Counted from the stretch's first letter, positions 27,083 through 36,489 are shown. The stretch: DNA of 64,000 nucleotides from Pseudomonas mandelii (GCF_900106065.1 NZ_LT629796.1:2826001-2890000); one strand, 5' to 3'. Notes: generated by a model from the letters alone, not told the origin. Translations and numbers: made by a program.

Positions 27083-28060
27083 ATGAGCCCAGCCGAATTG
27101 CACGCCGACAGCATCGTTATCGACGGGCTGATTATTGCCAAGTGGAACCGTGAGCTGTTCGAAGACATGCGCAAGGGCGGTCTGACCGCGGCCAACTGCA
27201 CCGTGTCGGTGTGGGAGGGCTTCCAGGCCACCGTCAACAACATCGCCGCCAGCCAGAAGCTGATCCGCGAGAACAGCGACCTGGTGATTCCGGTTCGCAC
27301 TACCGCCGACATCCGTAAAGCGAAGGAGCAGGGCAAGACCGGCATCCTGTTCGGCTTCCAGAATGCTCACGCGTTTGAAGACCAGATCGGCTACGTCGAG
27401 GTCTTCAAGCAGCTCGGCGTCGGTATCGTGCAGATGTGCTACAACACCCAGAACCTGGTAGGGACTGGCTGCTACGAGCGCGATGGCGGCCTGTCGGGAT
27501 TCGGTCGTGAAATCGTTGCCGAGATGAACCGCGTCGGGGTCATGTGCGACCTGTCCCACGTCGGCTCCAAGACGTCTGAAGAAGTCATTCTCGAATCGAA
27601 GAAACCGGTGTGCTACTCCCACTGCCTGCCGTCGGGCCTGAAAGTCCATCCGCGCAACAAGTCCGATGAAGAACTGAAGTTCATCGCCGATCACGGCGGT
27701 TTTGTCGGCGTGACCATGTTCGCGCCGTTCCTGGCCAAGGGCATCGATTCGACCATCGACGACTACGCCGAGGCCATCGAATACACCATGAACATCGTTG
27801 GTGAAGACGCCATCGGTATCGGCACCGACTTCACCCAGGGCCATGGCCAGGACTTCTTCGAGTACCTGACCCATGACAAGGGCTACGCCCGCCGCCTGAC
27901 CAGCTTCGGCAAGATCATCAACCCGCTGGGCATCCGCACCGTCGGCGAATTCCCGAACCTGACCGAAACCCTGCTCAAGCGCGGCCACTCCGAGCGTGTG
28001 GTGCGCAAGATCATGGGCGAGAACTGGGTCAACGTCTTGAAAGACGTTTGGGGCGAATAA
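27083..28060 (+). CDS. M19 dipeptidase-like protein of the dgc operon, metal site altered
   Basis: 325 residues from MSPAELHADSIVIDGLIIAK, AGGGGA before the ATG. TIM-barrel M19 fold, first gene of the dimethylglycine operon, as in P. aeruginosa (PA5396 by recollection). Two late ligands remain (DLSHVGSK, CYSHCLPSG) and so does GIGTDF. The first-site HxD expected in VIDGHND reads VIDGLII, and the bridging Glu (GxEG) reads GFQN. A classical binuclear dipeptidase is therefore unlikely; its role in betaine breakdown is unproven. The ORF can be extended upstream to 26915 without a good start. Confidence 0.85.
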   Translation: MSPAELHADSIVIDGLIIAKWNRELFEDMRKGGLTAANCTVSVWEGFQATVNNIAASQKLIRENSDLVIPVRTTADIRKAKEQGKTGILFGFQNAHAFEDQIGYVEVFKQLGVGIVQMCYNTQNLVGTGCYERDGGLSGFGREIVAEMNRVGVMCDLSHVGSKTSEEVILESKKPVCYSHCLPSGLKVHPRNKSDEELKFIADHGGFVGVTMFAPFLAKGIDSTIDDYAEAIEYTMNIVGEDAIGIGTDFTQGHGQDFFEYLTHDKGYARRLTSFGKIINPLGIRTVGEFPNLTETLLKRGHSERVVRKIMGENWVNVLKDVWGE

Positions 28061-28139
28061 GCCGCCGCATCTGAAGAATTCTTTCCTCCGGCCGTCCGCG
28101 CCGGGGGCAACACCCAAAATTTTCTGGAGTTAAGTTTCC

Positions 28140-28670
28140 ATGGCCAAGATCGCCCCGCAATTGCCAATCGAAGTCGACAGCGAAACCGGTGTCTGGACTT
28201 CCGACGCCCTGCCGATGCTGTATGTGCCGCGTCACTTCTTCGTCAACAACCACATGGGCATCGAGGAAGTGCTGGGCGCCGACGCCTACGCCGAAATCCT
28301 CTACAAGGCCGGCTACAAATCCGCCTGGCACTGGTGTGAAAAAGAAGCCGAATGCCACGGCCTGGAAGGCGTCGCGGTGTTCGAGCACTACATGAAGCGC
28401 CTGTCGCAGCGCGGCTGGGGCCTGTTCAAGATCCAGGACATCGACCTCGACAAGGGCACCGCCAGCGTCAAGCTCGAACACTCGGCGTTCGTCTACGTGT
28501 ACGGCAAGGTCGGGCGCAAGGTCGACTACATGTTCACCGGTTGGTTTGCCGGAGCCATGGACCAGATTCTGCAAGCCCGTGGCAGCAAGATCCGCACTGT
28601 TGCCGAACAGGTTTACGGTGGCTCCGAAGAAGGCCACGACGACGGTTTGTTCACCGTCAAGCCGTTGTAA
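28140..28670 (+). CDS. DUF5943 (V4R-like) protein of the dgc operon
   Basis: 176 residues, GGAG upstream. N-terminal PMLYVPRHFFVNNHMGIEE, then a V4R/XylR-N-like small-molecule fold with GYKSAWHWCEKEAECHGLEG and FVYVYGKVGRKVDYMFTGWF. Located between the M19-like gene and dgcA with 15 bases to the latter, the order known in P. aeruginosa. It probably assists the demethylase or binds an intermediate; the precise role is unknown to me. Confidence 0.8.
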   Translation: MAKIAPQLPIEVDSETGVWTSDALPMLYVPRHFFVNNHMGIEEVLGADAYAEILYKAGYKSAWHWCEKEAECHGLEGVAVFEHYMKRLSQRGWGLFKIQDIDLDKGTASVKLEHSAFVYVYGKVGRKVDYMFTGWFAGAMDQILQARGSKIRTVAEQVYGGSEEGHDDGLFTVKPL

Positions 28671-28685
28671 GTCGAGGAACCCGCC

Positions 28686-30746
28686 ATGGCTTTCGAAGCA
28701 ATGTTCCAGCCGATCCAGATCGGCAAACTGACCATCCGCAACCGCGTGCTCAGTACCGCGCACGCCGAGGTCTACGCGACCGACGGCGGCATGACCACCG
28801 ACCGGTACGTCAAGTATTACGAAGAGAAAGCCAAGGGCGGGATCGGCCTGGCGATTTGCGGCGGTTCCTCCAGCGTGGCCATCGACAGCCCGCAAGGCTG
28901 GTGGAAGTCGGTCAACCTGGCCGACGACCGGATCATTCCGCACTTCCAGAACCTGGCCGATGCCATGCACAAGCATGGCGCCAAGATCATGATCCAGATT
29001 ACCCACATGGGCCGTCGTTCCCGCTGGGATGGCGAGCATTGGCCAACTCTGCTGTCGCCGTCGGGCATCCGCGAGCCGGTGCACCGTGCGACTTGCAAAA
29101 CCATCGAGCCGGAAGAAATCTGGCGGGTGATCGGCAACTACGCCAGCGCTGCGGCACGGGCCAAGGCCGGTGGCCTGGATGGCGTCGAGCTGTCCGCCGT
29201 GCACCAGCACATGATCGACCAGTTCTGGAGCCCGCGGGTCAACAAACGTACCGACGAATGGGGCGGCAGCTTCGAGAACCGCATGCGTTTCGGCCTGGAA
29301 GTGATCAAGGCTGTGCGGGCTGAAGTCGGCCCGGATTTCTGCGTCGGCATCCGTTTGTGCGGTGATGAGTTCCACCCGGACGGCTTGTCCCACGAGGACA
29401 TGAAGCAGATCGCCAAGTACTACGACGACACCGGCATGATCGACTTCATCGGCGTGGTGGGTTCGGGTTGCGACACCCACAACACCCTGGCCAACGTTAT
29501 CCCGAACATGAGTTATCCACCGGAGCCGTTCCTGCATTTGGCGGCCGGTATCAAGGAAGTGGTCAAGGCCCCGGTCCTGCACGCGCAGAACATCAAGGAC
29601 CCGAACCAGGCGACCCGTATTCTGGAAGGCGGCTACGTGGACATGGTCGGCATGACCCGCGCCCACATCGCCGACCCGCACCTGATCGCCAAGATCAAAA
29701 TGGGTCAGGTTGACCAGATCAAGCAATGCGTCGGCGCCAACTACTGCATCGACCGTCAGTATCAGGGCCTGGACGTCTTGTGCATCCAGAACGCCGCGAC
29801 TTCCCGTGAATACATGGGCGTGCCGCACATCATCGAGAAATCGACCGGTGTGAAGCGCAAGGTTGTGGTGGTCGGTGCCGGTCCTGCCGGGATGGAAGCG
29901 GCGCGTGTGTCGGCCGAACGTGGCCACGACGTGACCCTGTTCGAGAAGAAAGAATTCATTGGCGGGCAGATCACTACCGCTTCGAAAGCCCCGCAACGGG
30001 ACCAGATCGCCGGTATCACTCGCTGGTTCCAGCTGGAATTGGCGCGTCTGAAAGTCGACCTGCGCCTGGGCGTGGCGGCCGATGCGGCAACCATTCTCGA
30101 CCTGCGTCCGGACGTGGTGGTGCTCGCCGTTGGCGGTCATCCGTTCCTGGAACAAAACGAACACTGGGGCGCGGCTGAAGGCCTGGTGGTCAGCAGCTGG
30201 GACATCCTCGACGGCAAGGTCGCGCCGGGCAAGAACGTGTTGGTCTACGACACCATTTGCGAATTCACCGGCATGTCGACCGCCGACTTCCTCGCTGACA
30301 AAGGCAGCCAGGTCGAGATCGTTACTGACGACATCAAGCCGGGCGTGGCGATTGGCGGTACGTCGTTCCCGACGTACTACCGCAGCATGTACCCCAAAGA
30401 AGTGATCATGACCGGCGACATGATGCTGGAAAAGGTCTACCGCGAAGGCGACAAGCTGGTGGCGGTGCTGGAAAACGAATACACCGGCGCCAAAGAGGAG
30501 CGAGTGGTGGACCAGGTCGTCGTTGAAAACGGCGTGCGTCCGGACGAAGAGATCTACTACGCCATGAAGGAAGGCTCGCGCAACAAAGGCCAGATGGACA
30601 TCGAAGCCCTGTTCGCGATCAAGCCGCAACCTTCGCTGAGCCAGGCGGGCGACGGCTACTTGCTGTTCCGCATCGGCGACTGCGTGGCGCAGCGCAACAC
30701 ACACGCCGCCATTTATGACGCACTCCGGCTCTGTAAGGATTTTTGA
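28686..30746 (+). CDS. dgcA: Dimethylglycine demethylase subunit DgcA
   Basis: 686 residues. Old-yellow-enzyme-like FMN TIM barrel (about 1-370: FQPIQIGKLTIRNRVLSTAH, MIQITHMGRRS, DGVELSAVHQHMIDQF) followed by an FAD/NAD(P) Rossmann module (VVVVGAGPAGMEAARV, about 390). The cysteines in CVGANYC and DVLCIQN lie between, in the cluster region of this family. Removes a methyl group from dimethylglycine to give sarcosine. GAGG before the ATG. A repeat separates it from dgcB. Confidence 0.93.
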   Translation: MAFEAMFQPIQIGKLTIRNRVLSTAHAEVYATDGGMTTDRYVKYYEEKAKGGIGLAICGGSSSVAIDSPQGWWKSVNLADDRIIPHFQNLADAMHKHGAKIMIQITHMGRRSRWDGEHWPTLLSPSGIREPVHRATCKTIEPEEIWRVIGNYASAAARAKAGGLDGVELSAVHQHMIDQFWSPRVNKRTDEWGGSFENRMRFGLEVIKAVRAEVGPDFCVGIRLCGDEFHPDGLSHEDMKQIAKYYDDTGMIDFIGVVGSGCDTHNTLANVIPNMSYPPEPFLHLAAGIKEVVKAPVLHAQNIKDPNQATRILEGGYVDMVGMTRAHIADPHLIAKIKMGQVDQIKQCVGANYCIDRQYQGLDVLCIQNAATSREYMGVPHIIEKSTGVKRKVVVVGAGPAGMEAARVSAERGHDVTLFEKKEFIGGQITTASKAPQRDQIAGITRWFQLELARLKVDLRLGVAADAATILDLRPDVVVLAVGGHPFLEQNEHWGAAEGLVVSSWDILDGKVAPGKNVLVYDTICEFTGMSTADFLADKGSQVEIVTDDIKPGVAIGGTSFPTYYRSMYPKEVIMTGDMMLEKVYREGDKLVAVLENEYTGAKEERVVDQVVVENGVRPDEEIYYAMKEGSRNKGQMDIEALFAIKPQPSLSQAGDGYLLFRIGDCVAQRNTHAAIYDALRLCKDF

Positions 30747-30752
30747 CGGCTT

Positions 30753-30838
30753 AGCTGCAAGCCTTAAGCTGCAAGCTACAAGTAAAAGCTCATCCTCACC
30801 GCCGCTTTTTCTTGCAGCTTGTAGCTTGTAACTTGCAC
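30753..30838. repeat. AGCTGCAAGC-type inverted repeat between dgcA and dgcB
   Basis: CTTAAGCTGCAAGCTACAAG on the left and CTTGCAGCTTGTAGC on the right, forming a hairpin between two cotranscribed cistrons. Related to 7431-7528 between betB and betA. Confidence 0.75.
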
Positions 30839-30857
30839 CTCGCCAGAGGTGACTCTG

Positions 30858-32807
30858 ATGTTGAACACCCTTCTTCCAATCCTGTTGTTCGCTGCCCTGG
30901 GCCTTGCCGTCCTCGGCGCGTTGCGGCGGGTGGCTATGTGGCGTCGGGGCCGTGCCTCCAAGGTCGACCTGATCGGCGGCCTGTTTGCCATGCCCAAGCG
31001 CTACATGGTCGATTTGCACCACGTCGTGGCGCGGGACAAATACATCGCCAACACCCACGTGGCCACGGCCGGTGGTGCGGTGGCGTCCATCGTGCTGGCG
31101 ATTCTGGTGCACGGTTTCGGCCTGCATAACCGCATCCTCGGTTACGCGCTGCTGTTGATGACGGTGGTGATGTTCGTCGGTGCGATCTTTGTCTACCTGC
31201 GTCGTCGCAACCCACCGGCGCGCCTGTCCAAAGGGCCGTGGATGCGCCTGCCGAAAAGCCTGTTGGCGTTCTCGGCGAGCTTCTTCCTGTTGACCCTGCC
31301 GGTGGCCGGCATCCTCCCGGAAAACTTCGGCGGTTGGGTGGTGGCAGCGATCCTCGGCCTCGGTGTTTTGTGGGGTGTGAGTGAACTGTTCTTCGGCATG
31401 ACCTGGGGCGGGCCGATGAAGCACGCCTTTGCCGGGGCCCTGCACCTGGCTTGGCACCGTCGCGCCGAACGCTTTGGCGGCGGTCGTTCCACCGGTTTGA
31501 AACCGCTGGACCTGAACGACCCGAGCGCACCGTTGGGCGTGGAAAAACCCAAGGATTTCACCTGGAACCAACTGCTCGGTTTCGACGCCTGCGTGCAGTG
31601 CGGTAAATGCGAAGCCGCGTGCCCCGCATTCGCCGCCGGCCAGCCGCTGAACCCGAAAAAACTGATTCAGGACATGGTCGTCGGCCTGGCCGGTGGCACC
31701 GACGCCAAGTTCGCTGGCAGCCCGTATCCGGGCAAGGCCATCGGCGAGCACGCCGGCAACCCGCATCAACCGATCGTCAACGGTTTGGTGGACGCCGAGA
31801 CCCTGTGGTCCTGCACCACGTGCCGGGCTTGTGTCGAGGAATGCCCGATGATGATCGAGCACGTCGACGCCATCGTCGACATGCGCCGCCATCTGACCCT
31901 GGAAAAAGGCGCCACTCCGAACAAGGGCGCCGAAGTCCTGGAAAACCTGATCGCCACCGATAACCCGGGCGGTTTCGCGCCGGGCGGGCGGATGAACTGG
32001 GCGGCGGATTTGAACCTCAACCTGATGAGCGAGAAGAAGTCCGTCGACGTGCTGTTCTGGGTTGGCGACGGCGCCTTCGACATGCGCAACCAGCGCACCC
32101 TGCGCGCCTTCGTCAAGGTATTGAAAGCGGCCAAGGTCGACTTCGCAGTGCTGGGGCTCGAAGAGCGCGACAGCGGTGACGTGGCCCGGCGTCTGGGCGA
32201 CGAAGCGACGTTCCAGTTGTTGGCCAAACGCAACATCCAGACCCTGGCCAAGTACAGCTTCAACCGCATCGTCACCTGCGACCCACACAGCTTCCACGTG
32301 CTGAAAAACGAGTACGGCGCCTTCGACGGCAACTACCTGGTGCAGCACCACAGCACCTACATGGCCGAAATCATCGGCGCTGGCGCCCTGAACCTTGGCC
32401 AGCACAAAGGCAGCAGCGTGACGTATCACGACCCGTGCTACCTCGGCCGCTACAACGGCGAATACGAGGCGCCGCGTGAAGTGCTGCGCGCCCTCGGCAT
32501 TGAAGTCAAAGAGATGCAACGCTCCGGTTTCCGCTCGCGCTGCTGCGGCGGCGGTGGCGGGGCGCCGATCACTGACATTCCGGGCAAGCAACGGATCCCT
32601 GACATGCGCATGGACGACATCCGCGAAACCGGCGCCGAACTGGTGGCCGTGGGTTGCCCGCAATGCACCGCGATGCTCGAAGGCGTGGTCGAACCGCGTC
32701 CGCTGATCAAGGACATCGCCGAATTGGTGGCGGACGCGTTGCTCGAAGATGCGGCGCCGAGCAAGCCGACCAAACCGGCCCAACGTGAACCTGCGGAGGC
32801 CCACTGA
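30858..32807 (+). CDS. dgcB: Dimethylglycine demethylase subunit DgcB (membrane iron-sulfur)
   Basis: 649 residues from MLNTLLPILLFAALG with AGAGGTG upstream. Several N-terminal membrane segments (about 1-25, 75-125, 145-185) are followed by two 4Fe-4S motifs (CVQCGKCEAACP, CTTCRACVEECP) and C-terminal heterodisulfide-reductase-type CCG blocks (HDPCYLGRYN, SRCCGGGGGAP, GCPQC). It is expected to carry electrons from DgcA to the quinone pool, possibly via the ETF encoded next. Its stop overlaps the next start (TGATG). Confidence 0.92.
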   Translation: MLNTLLPILLFAALGLAVLGALRRVAMWRRGRASKVDLIGGLFAMPKRYMVDLHHVVARDKYIANTHVATAGGAVASIVLAILVHGFGLHNRILGYALLLMTVVMFVGAIFVYLRRRNPPARLSKGPWMRLPKSLLAFSASFFLLTLPVAGILPENFGGWVVAAILGLGVLWGVSELFFGMTWGGPMKHAFAGALHLAWHRRAERFGGGRSTGLKPLDLNDPSAPLGVEKPKDFTWNQLLGFDACVQCGKCEAACPAFAAGQPLNPKKLIQDMVVGLAGGTDAKFAGSPYPGKAIGEHAGNPHQPIVNGLVDAETLWSCTTCRACVEECPMMIEHVDAIVDMRRHLTLEKGATPNKGAEVLENLIATDNPGGFAPGGRMNWAADLNLNLMSEKKSVDVLFWVGDGAFDMRNQRTLRAFVKVLKAAKVDFAVLGLEERDSGDVARRLGDEATFQLLAKRNIQTLAKYSFNRIVTCDPHSFHVLKNEYGAFDGNYLVQHHSTYMAEIIGAGALNLGQHKGSSVTYHDPCYLGRYNGEYEAPREVLRALGIEVKEMQRSGFRSRCCGGGGGAPITDIPGKQRIPDMRMDDIRETGAELVAVGCPQCTAMLEGVVEPRPLIKDIAELVADALLEDAAPSKPTKPAQREPAEAH

Positions 32808-34027
32808 TGAGCGACATTATCCGCCGCGACCCCCGCGCCGAATGGATTGCCCGTAACCGCCTGCACCCGCTGCACGCGGCCATGCAACCGGCGCAACACA
32901 GCTGGATGGGCCCTAACGGCGTCCTCCGCAAGAACCTGCACGGCATCGGTTTTATCGGTCCCAACGGCATCAAGCGCATTGACCGCAGCGGCGCTCAGCA
33001 CGGCGGCGCGACCAAACGCTCGGCGGCCGTGGAAGTGCAATTGCCACTGCATCAAGTGCCTGCACCTGCGTTTTACATCAGCGTGGTGCCGGACATGGTC
33101 GGCGGCCGCTTGAGCAGCCACGACCGCGACTTGCTCGGTCTGGCTCATCAACTGGCCGGCAAGGAAGGCGCGGTGTTGGCTGTGGTTTTCGGCGAACACA
33201 AAGAAAACGCCTTCACTACCGCAGGCGTCGATCGCTTGCTGGTATTGGATGGCGATGAATTCAGCGGTTATGCACCGGAGCAACGGGTCCAGGGCCTGCG
33301 GGCTGTGGATAACCAGTTCAGTCCGCGTCACTGGCTGCTGCCGGACAGCCGCAGCGGTGGCGGTGAACTCGGTCGGCGCTTTGCCGCCGCACTGGGCGAA
33401 CGCCCGGCCACGCGGGTCTGGCAGGTCAAGGATCAGGAATGCATCGGCCGCGCCGGTGCCGGTTTACAGGACCTTGCGCGTCCGGTCGCACGCTTGATTC
33501 TGGCCGCTGTCGAGTGCGCAGAACCGGTCAGCGAAACCCGTCACGAAGCGTTGCCCGTGGAGTTATCCACAGCCGTCGCACGCAGCTTGTCGCGCATTGA
33601 AGATTTGGGCGCGGTGGCGGTGGATCCGGCGGCGATTCCGATGGCCGAAGCCGAATTCATCTTCTCCGGCGGCAACGGAGTCAAGGACTGGGGACTTTTC
33701 CACAGGACCGCTGAAGCCCTTGGCGCCACCGAAGGCGCGTCGCGGGTGGCGGTGGACGATGGCTTCATGGCGCGCGATCGCCAAGTCGGCGCGTCCGGTA
33801 CCTGGGTCACCGCGCGGGTTTACGTGGCGGTGGGGATTTCCGGGGCGATCCAGCACCTGCAAGGCATTGGTGCCTGCGACAAGGTGGTGGCAATCAACCT
33901 CGACCCTGGCTGCGACATGATCAAACGAGCCGACTTGTCGGTGATCGGTGAGAGCGCCGAAATTCTTCAAGCCTTGATCGCGGCGGTAGAGGCTTACCGC
34001 AACGAAGCCAAGCGCGATGCGGCTTAA
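32807..34027 (+). CDS. Electron transfer flavoprotein alpha-like subunit (FixB family)
   Basis: 406 residues, longer than standard ETF-alpha (about 310) because of an N-terminal extension of about 85 residues with a WMGPNGVLRKNLHGIGFIG block. The C-terminal FAD domain is intact (LSRIEDLGAV, FSGGNGVKDW, DRQVGASGTWVTARVYVAVGISGA, CDKVVAINLDP). Coupled to dgcB by a one-base stop/start overlap. It likely receives electrons from the dimethylglycine demethylase. Contains two exact DnaA boxes. Confidence 0.87.
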   Translation: MSDIIRRDPRAEWIARNRLHPLHAAMQPAQHSWMGPNGVLRKNLHGIGFIGPNGIKRIDRSGAQHGGATKRSAAVEVQLPLHQVPAPAFYISVVPDMVGGRLSSHDRDLLGLAHQLAGKEGAVLAVVFGEHKENAFTTAGVDRLLVLDGDEFSGYAPEQRVQGLRAVDNQFSPRHWLLPDSRSGGGELGRRFAAALGERPATRVWQVKDQECIGRAGAGLQDLARPVARLILAAVECAEPVSETRHEALPVELSTAVARSLSRIEDLGAVAVDPAAIPMAEAEFIFSGGNGVKDWGLFHRTAEALGATEGASRVAVDDGFMARDRQVGASGTWVTARVYVAVGISGAIQHLQGIGACDKVVAINLDPGCDMIKRADLSVIGESAEILQALIAAVEAYRNEAKRDAA

Positions 34028-34042
34028 GGAAAGGAAAGGGTT

Positions 34043-34813
34043 ATGAGCACGAAAATCATCAGCCTGGTGTCCATCGGCGCCCACCCGACCTCCGGCCGGC
34101 CACGTCGCGCGGAGCAGGATGCGCGGGCGGTGGAACTGGGTCTGCAACTGGCTGGGGATAACTTGCACGTGCTGCATGCCGGCGATGTCGCAGAGCCGGC
34201 GTTGCGCGCTTATCTGGGCATGGGCCTGGAACAACTGCATGTGCTCGAACAACCGCAAGGCGCCGATGCACTGCCTGCATTGACCGCGTACCTGCGCGAC
34301 GCCGGGGCGCAAGTGGTGCTGACTGGCAGTCAGGCGGAAACCGGCGAAGGCTCGGGCATGCTCCCGTTCCTGCTGGCGGAAAGCCTCGGCTGGCCGCTGG
34401 TGGTGGGGCTGGCTCAAGTGGAGTCCATCGACGGTAATTCAGCGCTGGTGCTGCAAGCCTTGCCTCGCGGTCAACGCCGTCGATTGAAAGTGCGGCTGCC
34501 GTTTCTCGCAACTGTGGATAACGCTGCACCGAAACCTCGGCAGAGCGCCTACGGCCCGGCCCGACGCGGGGTGTTGCAGGCCGATGAAGTCGAAGTGATC
34601 GACGATGAATTGTTGGCCGTCGCCACGCTGCAACCGGCCAAGCCACGTCCAAAACGTCTGAAGGTGATCAAGGCCAAGAGCGGCGCGGACCGGATGAAAG
34701 CTGCGACGGCCAAGGCCAGTGGCGGCGGTGGGCAAGTGCTCAAAGGCGTGACCGCGCAGGCCGGGGCTGAGGCGATTCTCAAGTTGCTGATCGAAGAAGG
34801 CGTCGTCCGCTAA
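34043..34813 (+). CDS. Electron transfer flavoprotein beta-like subunit (FixA family)
   Basis: 256 residues. ETF-beta/adenine-nucleotide-binding fold (ADARAVELGLQLAG-type start, VVLTGSQAETGEGSGMLPFLLAESLGWP), with a lysine-rich C-terminus that ends in EAILKLLIEEGVV. It pairs with the preceding alpha-like subunit, 15 bases away, and closes the dgc operon. Contains one exact DnaA box (34513-34521). Confidence 0.85.
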   Translation: MSTKIISLVSIGAHPTSGRPRRAEQDARAVELGLQLAGDNLHVLHAGDVAEPALRAYLGMGLEQLHVLEQPQGADALPALTAYLRDAGAQVVLTGSQAETGEGSGMLPFLLAESLGWPLVVGLAQVESIDGNSALVLQALPRGQRRRLKVRLPFLATVDNAAPKPRQSAYGPARRGVLQADEVEVIDDELLAVATLQPAKPRPKRLKVIKAKSGADRMKAATAKASGGGGQVLKGVTAQAGAEAILKLLIEEGVVR

Positions 34814-34834
34814 CCGAAAATCAGCACAGAACCC

Positions 34835-34865
34835 ATGTGGGAGCGAGCAGGCTCACTCCCACAGG
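34835..34865. repeat. Single REP hairpin
   Basis: TGTGGGAGCGAGCAGGCTCA followed by CTCCCACA: a solitary REP rather than a doublet, 20 bases after the ETF-beta-like stop and just before the GNAT gene. Confidence 0.75.
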
Positions 34866-34897
34866 GTGTCCGTGTCACCGACATTTATGGGGAAACA

Positions 34898-35464
34898 ATG
34901 GCAGTAGAATTTCGTTCGGCAGTGCGCGCCGATGCGCGTGAGATTGCGCGTCTGTTTCAAATCACATCGGAGGGGGCTGCCGATTACATCTGGAGCCAAC
35001 TCGCCCGGCCCGGTCAGGATCTGCTGGACGTCGGCGCCATTCGTTACGCCCGCGACGATGTTGATTTCTCCTGGCAGAACTGCCTTATCGCAGAGTCGGA
35101 GGGCCGGGTCATCGGCATGCTGCACAGTTACGTGATGCGTCACGATCCGCTGGCAGAGCCGACGACCGATCCGGTCCTGGCGCCCTACGCGAAGATGGAA
35201 ATCCCCGACACCCTGTACATCTCCAGCCTGGCGTTGCATGAAGGCTGGCGCAACCTGGGCCTGGGCAAGCAATTCCTTGCCTACGCCTACGACCGTGCCA
35301 ACCGGCTCGGGCTCAACGGCTTGAGCCTGATCGACTACGCCGCCAACACTGGCGCGCGTCGGTTCTATGAGCGTCATGGCTTCCGCATCGTCGACACCTG
35401 CCAGATCACGCCCCATCCGATGATTCGGGTTACGGGGGAGGCCTACCTGATGTATCGGCCATGA
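34898..35464 (+). CDS. GNAT-family N-acetyltransferase
   Basis: 188 residues from MAVEFRSAVRADAREIARLF, with GGGGA before the ATG; the ORF upstream of it runs through the REP and was rejected. Acetyl-CoA motif A is seen as LYISSLALHEGWRNLGLGKQ (about 104-123), then ARRFYERHGFRIVD near the end. The substrate is unknown. It follows the dgc operon and is followed by the DnaA-box region. Confidence 0.82.
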   Translation: MAVEFRSAVRADAREIARLFQITSEGAADYIWSQLARPGQDLLDVGAIRYARDDVDFSWQNCLIAESEGRVIGMLHSYVMRHDPLAEPTTDPVLAPYAKMEIPDTLYISSLALHEGWRNLGLGKQFLAYAYDRANRLGLNGLSLIDYAANTGARRFYERHGFRIVDTCQITPHPMIRVTGEAYLMYRP

Positions 35465-36489
35465 ACACTCACCCGATGTTGCGCCAGATTCAGGCTGGCG
35501 TTTCCATCCCATAGGAAACCCATGGTTACCCACAATCCCTGTTAGCGCTTCTGTGGATAACATGTTCGCCCTTCGCTACACACCATACAAAACAAGCCCT
35601 GCAAACCTTCGTACAAAAAACAACCAGGCTAACTTGCGGTTTTTACAGGCTTTTTCCAGAGGATAAGTTTGTCCGCTAGCCAATACTTGCCCCCAATCTC
35701 TGTTAGCGCATCTGTGGATAAGATGTTCGCTGTCCGCTACAGGCCTTATAAAACGGGCTTGTCAGGTAGATGGTTAAAAAACGATCAAATCAGCGGTTTT
35801 GCGCGACTAATCACCCGCAAAGCCCGATATATTGCGGTTTTCAGAGGTTTTCCACAGATCGGCCGAAGTTGCCCCCAAAGTCTGTTGGCGCTTCTGTGGA
35901 TAAGGTGTTCGCCATCCGCTGTAAGCCACGTATAACGTGCTCTGCAAGCTTTAGATCAAAAAACAACCAATCGCTGTGGAAAACCGGCCTTCTGGATAAG
36001 TCACGGTTTTTCTTCGGTTTCTGTGGAGAAAGATTCCCGCCTATCCACACTTGTCCCCATTAGCTGTGGGTGGAGGTGTGGATAACTTGTTCGCCAAACC
36101 CTGAAAGCCACGTCCCGCATAGGCTTGAATGGAATAGATCAGATTTCATACAGTTCTAAGCCGCTGGCTTGACTTCGATCGGTCGCCTGTCTTCACTCAC
36201 AGGTCACAAGGACCGCCGTCATTTATCCACATCTGGTTCAGGGAGAACGCGTGATGGATAGCCAGCCCGCCCCCATTTTCTTCGCAACGTGCGTGCCCCT
36301 CCCGGCGGTCTTGTTGCGCAAACGCATTCACCGCCGCGCCGCCAATCAGCGCGCTCGCCTATAGCGCCCGACCTTTCGTAGTGACACCCGCGTGCTGCCG
36401 TTGAGTTCACTCAGTGGCCAGGTACTCGTTCGCCCATCGATTGCAGGCAACCGCAGAGTTGCCCTATCTGCCTGATAGAGGAAAGTCCC
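35465..36489. other. 1-kb non-coding region with four iterated DnaA-box units
   Basis: No convincing gene. Four diverged direct repeats, each with CTGTTAGCGCTTCTGTGGAT or a variant plus AA and a following TGTTCGC, carry exact DnaA boxes (TGTGGATAA) at 35552-35560, 35713-35721, 35895-35903 and 36077-36085. Spacing is 161, 182 and 182 bases. A fifth box in the opposite orientation (TTATCCACA) is at 36223-36231. Near-matches (CTATCCACA 36041-36049, others around 35655, 35850, 35975, 35990) and A-rich stretches such as AAAAAACAACCA lie between. Confidence 0.85.

Noticed and set aside
28029..32804. A 1591-codon open frame on the minus strand opposite dgcA and dgcB, and similar long antisense frames (36946-40128, 10058-12019, 29-957)
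   Set aside because: These are mirror frames caused by GC-rich third positions of the real genes. Their translations are low-complexity, rich in His, Val, Gln and Asp, with no recognisable domain.
36254..36364. A 36-codon ORF with GGGAGA before its ATG, upstream of the GMC fusion gene
   Set aside because: The product (MDSQPAPIFFATCVPLPAVL and 16 more residues) is arginine-rich at the end and matches nothing I know; a single ribosome-site-like hexamer is weak evidence.
35465..36489. The DnaA-box region considered as the chromosomal origin oriC
   Set aside because: Pseudomonas oriC lies beside rpmH and dnaA, and neither they nor dnaN, recF or gyrB are present.
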